64,000 bases of DNA from an uncultured Clostridia bacterium (lineage in GTDB: Bacteria; Bacillota; Clostridia; TANB77; CAG-508). The DNA lies in assembly GCA_944392805.1 (NCBI GenBank), contig CALXXZ010000004.1:62001-126000 (forward strand), read 5' to 3'. Shown here in pieces: positions 17,850 to 24,608 of the stretch. Below the pieces are notes generated by a model. It ran no database searches. It saw only the letters and a list, made by a program, of their open reading frames with translations, and was not told where the DNA came from. The first letter of the stretch is position 1, and each line of letters starts with the position of its first letter. Both the position numbers and the translations under genes were made by a program.

Positions 17850-18007
17850 TTTTGCCCTCCTTTTTTCTTTGTCATTTTATCCATTTGCTCCGCTTTTTCT
17901 TTTTGTTCTGGTAATGGTACCCATGCAAAATATGATGATACAAATTCTCCATATTGTGTTGCATCTTCTCCAACTTCAGGTTCTGATTGTTTTTGTTTTT
18001 TATCCAT
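17846..18007 (-). CDS. 53-residue hypothetical protein coupled to clpC
   Basis: The frame from the ATG at 18005-18007 codes for a hydrophilic peptide beginning MDKKQKQSEPEVGEDATQYG, with a central YFAWVP and a Lys-rich end. Its stop overlaps the clpC start in ATGA. The ribosome-site candidate GAGGAG (minus strand, 18021-18026) lies in the loop of a terminator-like hairpin, 13 bases before the ATG, and the T run of that hairpin abuts the start codon. I do not recognise a family. An adaptor or regulator of ClpC is conceivable from position only. The tight coupling supports a real gene. Confidence 0.6.
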   Translation of the reverse strand: MDKKQKQSEPEVGEDATQYGEFVSSYFAWVPLPEQKEKAEQMDKMTKKKGGQK

Positions 18008-18051
18008 AAAAAATAGCACACTCCTCTCTTATAAGGTATGTGCTATTTTCA
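18008..18051 (-). terminator. Terminator or attenuator between spoVM and the clpC unit
   Basis: AAAATAGCACA (18010-18020) and TGTGCTATTTT (18039-18049) form an 11-bp perfect stem with an 18-base loop, followed on the minus strand by a T6 run next to the next start codon. It ends the spoVM unit and may also modulate the 53-residue gene and clpC, since the loop holds their ribosome site. Confidence 0.7.
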
Positions 18052-18063
18052 TTTTTTTATTCA

Positions 18064-18138
18064 TTAATCTTTAATTCCGAATAATAATTTTACTATTCCT
18101 CTTAAACATTTTGGAACTTTTTTTACTACAATAGTCAT
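18064..18138 (-). CDS. spoVM: SpoVM-like sporulation peptide (24 residues)
   Basis: A 24-residue frame with a perfect AAGGAGG site. The peptide contains KKVPKCLRGIVKLLFGIK. It aligns with Bacillus SpoVM (core KLPKFLGGIVRAML) over K-x-P-K-x-L-x-G-I-V-K/R, the amphipathic helix that senses membrane curvature and recruits SpoIVA to the forespore surface. In this family the peptide is 24-27 residues with no other domain, which fits. It follows a two-helix small membrane gene by 15 bases, and a terminator lies 15 bases after its stop. Assignment is by motif recognition on a very short sequence, but the ribosome site and the terminator behind it support a real gene. Confidence 0.78.
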   Translation of the reverse strand: MTIVVKKVPKCLRGIVKLLFGIKD

Positions 18139-18153
18139 ATGTATACCTCCTTT

Positions 18154-18300
18154 TTAGCAGAGTAACCATAATATCCCTACTAATATTACTACTAAGCCTA
18201 TTAAGAATAACCATCCTGTTATTGGAAGGAATAATACTAGTAATATTCCTATTCCTAATCCTACTAAACATACTCCAAATGTCTTTTTTAAGATTTTCAT
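18154..18300 (-). CDS. 48-residue two-helix membrane protein upstream of spoVM
   Basis: The frame from the ATG at 18300 (TTGGAGGAAATCAT) codes for a very hydrophobic protein: MKILKKT, then two helices around GVCLVGLGIGILLVLFL and GWLFLIGLVVILVGILWLLC joined by PIT. The overlapping 66-residue frame in another phase at 18071-18271 is a shadow. It shares a transcript with the SpoVM-like gene, so a sporulation role is inferred from position only; no family is recognised. Confidence 0.7.
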   Translation of the reverse strand: MKILKKTFGVCLVGLGIGILLVLFLPITGWLFLIGLVVILVGILWLLC

Positions 18301-18366
18301 TATGATTTCCTCCAATATTTTTATTATATTATATTCGTATTAGAGTATATTTGTGAATTATGTATA

Positions 18367-19134
18367 TTACATTGCTAAAACTTGTTTTTCTAATTGCTCT
18401 ATTCTACTTTGATTATAATCTATTCCTTTTTGTAATGTTTGTCTTGTCATTCGGAATTCTCCTATAATTCTTTCTTCAAATTTGTCAAATCTCTTTTCTA
18501 ATTTGTTGAATCTTTCTTCTAGATTATCAAATCTTCCCTCTAAATCATCAAATCTTTTCTCTTGTCTGTCTACTTTTTCTTTTACTTCATTAACTACTTC
18601 ATCTGTATTTTCTGTGATTTCTAATAAATGTTTTGAAATTACTCTAACATCATTAGCATGATGTTCTCCTAACATTACATCAAATTCTTTTAATGTTGTC
18701 TGATGTAAATTTTCTAATTTTTTATCAATTTTCATTTCTAAGGTCAATAGCTTCTCGTCCATCTCTTTTGTTATTGTTTGATGTAATCTTTCTAATTTTT
18801 CATCCATTTCTTTCGTTATTGTTTGATGTAATTTTTCTAGTTTTTCATCCATTTCTTTCGTTATCGTTTGATGTAATTTTTCTAGTTTCTCATCAAATTT
18901 CTTTTCTAATACTGATAACTTTTCTTCAAGTTTTTCTTCTAATTTTCTGTCTAGTATTTCTTCAAGCTTCTCTTCTAATTTTCTGTCTAGTATTTCTTCA
19001 AGCTTCTCTTCTAATTTCCTGTCTAGTATTTCTTCAAGCTTCTCTTCTAATTTTCTATCTAGTACTTCTTCAAGCTTTTCTTCTAATTTTCTATCTAGTA
19101 CTTCTTCAAGCTTGACAAAAAAATCGTTGTCCAT
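18367..19134 (-). CDS. Coiled-coil protein built from tandem 12- and 15-residue repeats
   Basis: About 255 residues. The ATG at 19134 (GGAGG 11 bases upstream) is preferred over an in-frame GTG at 19146 that overlaps the ribosome site. After MDNDFFV come five copies of KLEEVLDRKLEE (12 residues), a spacer, three copies of KLEKLHQTITKEMDE (15 residues), a degenerate copy, and a C-terminal heptad region (RFDDLEGRFDNLEERFNKLE). No membrane helix, no cysteine. The whole protein is predicted to be one long helix or helical bundle. Function unknown; cytoskeletal or scaffold roles are possible. It has its own strong promoter and a 5' leader of about 120 bases. Confidence 0.75.
   Translation of the reverse strand: MDNDFFVKLEEVLDRKLEEKLEEVLDRKLEEKLEEILDRKLEEKLEEILDRKLEEKLEEILDRKLEEKLEEKLSVLEKKFDEKLEKLHQTITKEMDEKLEKLHQTITKEMDEKLERLHQTITKEMDEKLLTLEMKIDKKLENLHQTTLKEFDVMLGEHHANDVRVISKHLLEITENTDEVVNEVKEKVDRQEKRFDDLEGRFDNLEERFNKLEKRFDKFEERIIGEFRMTRQTLQKGIDYNQSRIEQLEKQVLAM
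18754..18888 (-). repeat. In-gene tandem repeat, 3 x 45 bp
   Basis: Three near-identical 45-bp units coding for KLEKLHQTITKEMDE; a fourth degenerate unit follows. Confidence 0.85.
18934..19113 (-). repeat. In-gene tandem repeat, 5 x 36 bp
   Basis: Five nearly identical 36-bp units coding for KLEEVLDRKLEE or KLEEILDRKLEE; DNA identity is high enough for slippage or recombination. Confidence 0.9.
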
Positions 19135-19261
19135 AGATTGTAACACCTCCTTCCTGATAAATATTCAGTTTGGTTTTCTTTAAAAGAATAAATCTTTTAT
19201 AAAAGAATTAAAATTTTAAGATTCAAAAAAATTTTGAAAATTTAATGATTTAACTGGCATA

Positions 19262-19290
19262 AGTATACAATGTGCATAATAATTTGTCAA
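19262..19290 (-). promoter_or_regulatory. Strong sigma-A-type promoter for the coiled-coil gene
   Basis: Minus-strand TTGACA (19285-19290), 17-base spacer, TATACT (19262-19267). Confidence 0.75.
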
Positions 19291-19317
19291 TACATTTTTT
19301 TAATTTTTAGAAAAAAT

Positions 19318-19348
19318 TAAAAGATAGGTAACAAAATATCACCTATCT
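19318..19348 (-). terminator. Terminator of the GH15 gene
   Basis: AGATAGGT (19322-19329) pairs with ACCTATCT (19341-19348), followed on the minus strand by TTTTAATTTTTT. Confidence 0.75.
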
Positions 19349-19367
19349 GACAAAACATTACAAAAAT

Positions 19368-21263
19368 CTACATTTTATTTAATTTTTCTAATACAATTAT
19401 AAACATTGCATGTGACCAACCAAGTCCAATAACCCAATTAGGTTTTAGAGTATTATTATCTATTTGTTCTCCTAAAAAGCTATGTTTGCCTGCTGTTTTT
19501 AATACAAAATCAAAAGTTTCTTTTGCTTTCTTTTTTTCTCCATTTTCTAAATAATATAAAGTCACCCATAAATTTGCAATTGGCCATGGTGCTCCATTTC
19601 TATAATGGTCATATTCAAACCTTTGATATCCACCAGTATATGTCCTAATAGTCAAATTAATATTATCTATTGTATTCAAGATTTTCTTTTCTTTTGGTGA
19701 AAATACTTTAAATGGTACTACTGCACCAAGTAAACTAATATCCATTCTTCTATCATTAGTATTTCTGACATATGACTTTCTATTTTCGTCATATAAATTT
19801 TGGTCAATATATTTTTTTATCTCAAGTTTTAACTTAGACATTTCGTCTATACTTTTATTTACTTTTTCTTCTTTTAGCCTATTATTTTCAAAATCAGAAA
19901 TATTTTTTCCTAATACATTATATATTTTTATCATTGAGTCAAATGCTGAAAAAATACTTGCTAAAGAATATAAATGTATTCCTTCATGCATTTCCCATAA
20001 GTCATAACTTACATGATATATTCCTGTATTTTCGATAACATCTCTTGTATATCTTTTTAAGAAATCTATTGCTTTTTCGCACATATGTAAATTAACTTTT
20101 AAAAATTCTTCATTTTTAGTATATTCATAATGTGAATATACTCCATAAACAACACTTGCAGTTTCATCTACTTGATATCCCCAACATGGTGCTAATCTTC
20201 CATCAGTATAAAAACGTTGTTCCCACATTCCATTTTTACTTTGAGTCATTCTACAAAAATTGCTATAAAATTTCTCTGTTTCTTTTGTCATCTTTAATAT
20301 ATCTAATGCTTTTGTAATAAATAGAGCATCACGTGGCCAACAATATGCATATCTTCCACATTGAGTAAGATTTTCATCAATTTCTGGTGCAGCAATTATT
20401 CCTCCTGTTGACTGATTTGTCAATAATGGAAATAATAATATACTTCTTCTATATATATTTTGTATTTTTTCTTCATAACTATTTGTTGGTTCTTTTAAAT
20501 CTAATCCATTATGTTCTTTTACATATTTTCTCCAATATGATTTTACATTTGTATATTCTTTATTAAAATCTATCTTTTTGATTCTTTCTATCTCGTCTTC
20601 AATTGCATTCATAGTTTTTTTGTTTTCATCTATATATATACAAATTTCTAATTCTTTTTTCTCTCCTGGTTCGATTTTTCCTATATCATAACTGATACTA
20701 GATTCTCTTGACATACCAATATAGTCTTTATCATATATTACTCCAGAATGGATTGTATTCATAGAACCATTTATTTGATGGCTTAATAATTTTTGTTTAG
20801 AAAATGTTGCAACAGAAAAGTCGTGTGCATATTGAATCATACCTGTATCTATTTTCATTGCTCCAACAAAATTATTTTGGTCTGATAACAATTCTGAATG
20901 TATTAAAAAATTTACATTTAATTCTATACTTCCATCATTTATAAATGTATATTTTTTTATTAATATATCTTCTTTTATTGCAGCAAAATCTGTTTGCAAT
21001 ATTTTTAAATTAAAATATGTATTAGTTATTTCTGTGTTTAATATATTTGTATCTGTATCATAATATTGAAGATATGTGTTATTTACATCTTCATGTAAAT
21101 ATATTAAGTCTGAATCATTTATTTTGACTCCAGTATTAAAAAACTTTAAATATTGCCTATTATCTCTATTTGGATATGATAATCGTAACATTTCTCCCTT
21201 ACTAGAAAATGTTACTAACATATTCTTATTTCCTATAATTGCTTCATTTAAATACTTATCCAT
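19368..21263 (-). CDS. GH15 glucoamylase-like glycoside hydrolase
   Basis: A 631-residue intracellular protein (no signal peptide). An N-terminal beta-sandwich (about 1-260) and an (alpha/alpha)6 barrel carry the GH15 signatures: GRYAYCWPRDALFITKALD (near residue 310), YDLWEMHEGIHLYSLASI with the likely catalytic acid Glu, and GEQIDNNTLKPNWVIGLGWS near the C-terminus with the likely catalytic base. Enzymes of this bacterial type release glucose from alpha-glucans or act on trehalose or dextran; the substrate cannot be fixed by eye. With glgP and the debranching enzyme it points to alpha-glucan turnover. Confidence 0.88.
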   Translation of the reverse strand: MDKYLNEAIIGNKNMLVTFSSKGEMLRLSYPNRDNRQYLKFFNTGVKINDSDLIYLHEDVNNTYLQYYDTDTNILNTEITNTYFNLKILQTDFAAIKEDILIKKYTFINDGSIELNVNFLIHSELLSDQNNFVGAMKIDTGMIQYAHDFSVATFSKQKLLSHQINGSMNTIHSGVIYDKDYIGMSRESSISYDIGKIEPGEKKELEICIYIDENKKTMNAIEDEIERIKKIDFNKEYTNVKSYWRKYVKEHNGLDLKEPTNSYEEKIQNIYRRSILLFPLLTNQSTGGIIAAPEIDENLTQCGRYAYCWPRDALFITKALDILKMTKETEKFYSNFCRMTQSKNGMWEQRFYTDGRLAPCWGYQVDETASVVYGVYSHYEYTKNEEFLKVNLHMCEKAIDFLKRYTRDVIENTGIYHVSYDLWEMHEGIHLYSLASIFSAFDSMIKIYNVLGKNISDFENNRLKEEKVNKSIDEMSKLKLEIKKYIDQNLYDENRKSYVRNTNDRRMDISLLGAVVPFKVFSPKEKKILNTIDNINLTIRTYTGGYQRFEYDHYRNGAPWPIANLWVTLYYLENGEKKKAKETFDFVLKTAGKHSFLGEQIDNNTLKPNWVIGLGWSHAMFIIVLEKLNKM

Positions 21264-21296
21264 TGTAATTTCCTTTCTATTATTTTGATTATATAT

Positions 21297-22940
21297 TTAT
21301 CCTTCTATTATGTTTACTATCTGTTTTTCTAAATCTTTTATTTTTTCATTAATTCTAAACATATCTTCATCACGTAAATGAACATCTTCAACATCTTGTC
21401 TTACGATAACTTCCATATCTTTAATTTCATTTTGCAATTTTGCTAATCTTGTTAAAATTTCATATTTAATAGAATTAGATTTTTTAATTTTTATTTTGTT
21501 AACAATTTTTAATTCATCACAAAGTTCATATGTTTCACCATAGTCAGGTATTGAAACTCCTATACCTGTTTCTTCTAGTATTTTATTTCTTAATACTTCT
21601 TGAGATTCATCTTCACCATGTACTAGAAAAATATGTTTTGGCTTTGTTATAAATGAATATATGAAATTCATTAACCATTGTTGGTCAGCATGACCAGAAT
21701 ATCCCTCAATATATTCAATTCTAGCATTTACAGCAAATTCTTCTCCAAATATTGTTACTTTTTTTGCACCATTTACAATTAAATTTCCTAATGTTCCAGG
21801 TGCTTGATATCCAACAAAAAGTATTGTGCTTTTTGGATTCCAAATATTATGTTTTAAATGATGCTTAATTCTACCTACATCACACATACCACTTGCAGAA
21901 ATTATAATTGATGGTTCTGTGCTTTCATTTAATGCTTTTGACTCATCTGCAGTTTGTGTAAATCTTAGCCCAGGGAACTCTAGTGGATTATCTCCATGTT
22001 CTATTTTTTCTTTTATTTCATCTTCAAATAAATCTGTATTTTGTCTAAAAATTTCTGTTGCAGAAATTGCAAGAGGACTATCTACATATACTGGAACTTT
22101 CATCAAAGTTTTATATTTTCTTTTAAATTCTTCATCATCTCTATTTTCTTTTATTTTATTTAGTTCATATAATATTTCTTGTGTTCTACCAACTGCAAAT
22201 GATGGAATTACAACAGTTCCTCCATTGTCTATTGTTTCTGATACAATATCCAAAAACATTTCTGCCTTTTGGTCATTTTTCATATGTAATCTGCTTCCAT
22301 ATGTTGATTCCATAACTAAGTAATCACAGTTTTCTATCATCGTTGGAGATGAAAGTAATGGTATATCATTATTTCCTAAATCTCCTGTAAATACTGTTTT
22401 GGTTTCTTTTCCATCTTCTTTTGTCCAAACTTCTATTATACTTGAACCTAACATATGTCCAGCATCATTAAATCTTACAAATATATTTTCATCTACTTGA
22501 ACAATTTCATCATATTTAACTTGTACAAATAACTCAAGAGAATTTATTGCATCTTCTGCAGTATAAAGTGGTGGTACTAGTTCTTCGCCTTTTCTTTCTC
22601 TTTTTTTATTTTTCCATTGTGCTTCCATTTCTTGTATATGACCACTATCTGGTAACATTATTCCACATAAATCACATGTAGCTTTTTGTGCATATATTGG
22701 TCCTTTGAATCCTTCATTATATAATTTAGGAATTCTTCCTGAATGGTCTATATGCGCATGTGTTAATAACATAAAATCTATTTCTGCTGGATTGTACTCA
22801 AATGGCTTATAATTTTCCATCTCAACTTCTGCTTTTCCTTGATACATTCCACAATCCACTATAAATTTTTTACCTGCTGCTTCTACTAAAAAGTTTGAAC
22901 CTGTAACCATTTTAGTTGCACCTAAAAATGTTATTTTCAT
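21297..22940 (-). CDS. Metallo-beta-lactamase / beta-CASP ribonuclease-like protein
   Basis: A 547-residue protein with the metal motif THAHIDHSGRIP (His61, His63, Asp65, His66), further metal motifs AGHMLGSS and FTGDLGNND, the beta-CASP insertion (PSFAVGRTQEILYEL, VYVDSPLAISATEIF, IIISASGMCDVGRIKHHLKHN) and the C-terminal GYSGHADQQWLMNFI and HGE motifs. It is related to the YsH1/CPSF-73-like nucleases and is likely an RNA nuclease. A predicted helical tail follows residue 460. It lies 13 bases after the coiled-coil gene and 33 bases before GH15. Confidence 0.9.
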   Translation of the reverse strand: MKITFLGATKMVTGSNFLVEAAGKKFIVDCGMYQGKAEVEMENYKPFEYNPAEIDFMLLTHAHIDHSGRIPKLYNEGFKGPIYAQKATCDLCGIMLPDSGHIQEMEAQWKNKKRERKGEELVPPLYTAEDAINSLELFVQVKYDEIVQVDENIFVRFNDAGHMLGSSIIEVWTKEDGKETKTVFTGDLGNNDIPLLSSPTMIENCDYLVMESTYGSRLHMKNDQKAEMFLDIVSETIDNGGTVVIPSFAVGRTQEILYELNKIKENRDDEEFKRKYKTLMKVPVYVDSPLAISATEIFRQNTDLFEDEIKEKIEHGDNPLEFPGLRFTQTADESKALNESTEPSIIISASGMCDVGRIKHHLKHNIWNPKSTILFVGYQAPGTLGNLIVNGAKKVTIFGEEFAVNARIEYIEGYSGHADQQWLMNFIYSFITKPKHIFLVHGEDESQEVLRNKILEETGIGVSIPDYGETYELCDELKIVNKIKIKKSNSIKYEILTRLAKLQNEIKDMEVIVRQDVEDVHLRDEDMFRINEKIKDLEKQIVNIIEG

Positions 22941-22953
22941 ATGTAAAACTCCT

Positions 22954-24486
22954 TTAAATAAATATTTTTATTTTCTTATTTATTTTTACCTTTTCATCTA
23001 GTTTTATTTCAAATTTTTCTTCTGTTATGTTTTCATCAAAAATCTGTACATAGTATTTTTCAAATTCACTTATTATTTTATAATATAGTTCTTCTAATAC
23101 TATTATTCTTGTTTCAAATATATGTTTAATTATTTCAAAAGGTATTTCAACTATTACTTTATTTTCGATTGCTGTTTTCATTAATTTTCTTTCTACTTGT
23201 TCTATTTCTGTTTTCAATTGCTCAATATCTTTAATACTTTGTTCCGAATTAAATGGTAATAATAAATAATATCTGAACTGATATATCGATTTTATAATTT
23301 CTTCTGGTTCTTTTTTGTCAGCTTTATTAACGCTTTGAATAAAACATTGTAAAAATAGTTTTTCAAAATCTATTAATATTTTTTTCTTTTCTTCTTCACT
23401 TAATGTTACTACTTGTAATTGCTGTTTTTGTTTCTCTATTTTGTTTTTTTCATTAATATAATTTCTAGGATTTAATAAATAATTGCTTTCTTCTATTTCA
23501 TTTAATAATTGTTTCTTTCTATCATTTAATTGTTGTTTAAGTACTTTTATACTAAATATTTTCTTTTCTAATGGAACTCCTTCATTTCTTCTTTTATATT
23601 CTTCTTCAATCTTACTTTCTTGATTTAATATTTTTTCTATTTCTTCTATTTCTTTTGAAGCTTTTTTCTTATTATTAGTTATTTCTTGAACTTTATCTTT
23701 TGTATTTTCATATTCTTGAGCTTTTTGCTCTAATTTTTTTAATTCTTCTATAACACTAATTCTATAATCTGGCTTTTCTTCTATTTCATTAATAATTGAA
23801 ATTTGTTCTAATTTTTCTATTATATTGTCTGTAATTTCTTCTCCATATTTTTGCATTAATTCTTCTTTCATGATTTGAATATAATCTATTATTCCGTCAA
23901 CATCTTGAGACCAAGAATCTAAAAATTCTTCTCCTAAAAGTATTCTAATTGTTTGATACACTAAGTTAGCTCTTATATTTTCAATCTCACTTTTAATAGT
24001 AGTCCAAGACCAACCATTGAAATCTCTTAGAACTTCAACTCTATCCAAATTTTTTCCTGTGTTTATCATATTTGAAATTGGCATTGTAACAATTCCATAT
24101 CTGTTACTTACTATCCTTTTATTATTTGAATTTTTTTCTATTGCATATAGTATTTTTTCTTCTATTGGATATGTTATTATTTCTTTTTCTCCAATATAAA
24201 ATTTCTTTTCTTCTAGTTCTTTTTGAATTTTATCATCAGCAACTTTAGTAGTTAATTTTACTGTTTTTATCTGATTAGCTTTTCTTTCTATGTTTCGTAA
24301 TATTTCTTCTACATATTGCTTTTGCGTTAATTGCGTTACTTTAGCTTTTTTATAATCTTTATATGATACTTCTATTTTATATAATATTCCTAAGAGAAGA
24401 TTTTTAGCCTGTTCTTCAACTTGCTTTTCTTCTAAAATTTTTTCAAGTTCTTCATTATTATCCTTTTTTATGAATTTTTCTAACAT
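22954..24486 (-). CDS. 510-residue coiled-coil protein, unknown function
   Basis: A hydrophilic, Glu/Lys/Ile-rich protein without membrane helices. Residues 1-130 are helical. A more conserved-looking block around residues 140-200 contains GIVTMPISNMINTGKNLDRV and GWSWTTIKSEIENIRANLVY. Residues about 240-360 form a long coiled coil, and the C-terminal part is mixed. I do not recognise a family. It lies between ftsK, from which it is separated by a GGGGACAGTCCCC repeat block, and a beta-CASP nuclease. The start is the ATG after AAAGGAG. A structural or chromosome-segregation role is only a guess from its neighbour. Confidence 0.7.
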   Translation of the reverse strand: MLEKFIKKDNNEELEKILEEKQVEEQAKNLLLGILYKIEVSYKDYKKAKVTQLTQKQYVEEILRNIERKANQIKTVKLTTKVADDKIQKELEEKKFYIGEKEIITYPIEEKILYAIEKNSNNKRIVSNRYGIVTMPISNMINTGKNLDRVEVLRDFNGWSWTTIKSEIENIRANLVYQTIRILLGEEFLDSWSQDVDGIIDYIQIMKEELMQKYGEEITDNIIEKLEQISIINEIEEKPDYRISVIEELKKLEQKAQEYENTKDKVQEITNNKKKASKEIEEIEKILNQESKIEEEYKRRNEGVPLEKKIFSIKVLKQQLNDRKKQLLNEIEESNYLLNPRNYINEKNKIEKQKQQLQVVTLSEEEKKKILIDFEKLFLQCFIQSVNKADKKEPEEIIKSIYQFRYYLLLPFNSEQSIKDIEQLKTEIEQVERKLMKTAIENKVIVEIPFEIIKHIFETRIIVLEELYYKIISEFEKYYVQIFDENITEEKFEIKLDEKVKINKKIKIFI

Positions 24487-24514
24487 ATCTTCTCCTTTCT
24501 TTTGTATAAGGTCT

Positions 24515-24603
24515 GTCCCTTTTTTTCCTTTTGGGTAATTTGGGGACAGTCCCCTTTTTTCCCTTTTGGCAATTTGGGGACTGTCCCCAAATTACCCAAA
24601 TTA
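24515..24603. repeat. GGGGACAGTCCCC repeat cluster after ftsK
   Basis: Several copies of GTCCC / GGGGACAGTCCCC with poly-T and GGGTAATTT blocks. 24571-24593 is a perfect 23-base palindrome centred on GGGGACTGTCCCC, and a second GGGGACAGTCCCC is at 24542-24554. The cluster starts six bases after the ftsK stop codon and also holds repeated AATTACCCA units. It is a simpler member of the same class of intergenic repeats as elements A, C and D. Confidence 0.75.
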
Positions 24604-24608
24604 CCCAA

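Noticed and set aside
18071..18271. 66-residue minus-strand frame
   Set aside because: Wrong phase over the spoVM-like and two-helix micro-genes, which have perfect ribosome sites; the 66-residue product is Ser/Arg/Asn-rich junk.
18754..19113. Tandem repeats as a CRISPR array
   Set aside because: Units are contiguous, in frame and without spacers; they code for a coiled coil.
24515..24603. GGGGACAGTCCCC palindromes as a repressor operator
   Set aside because: They are several, degenerate, next to a stop codon and lie in the gap before the next gene without promoter boxes; similar blocks recur after other genes.
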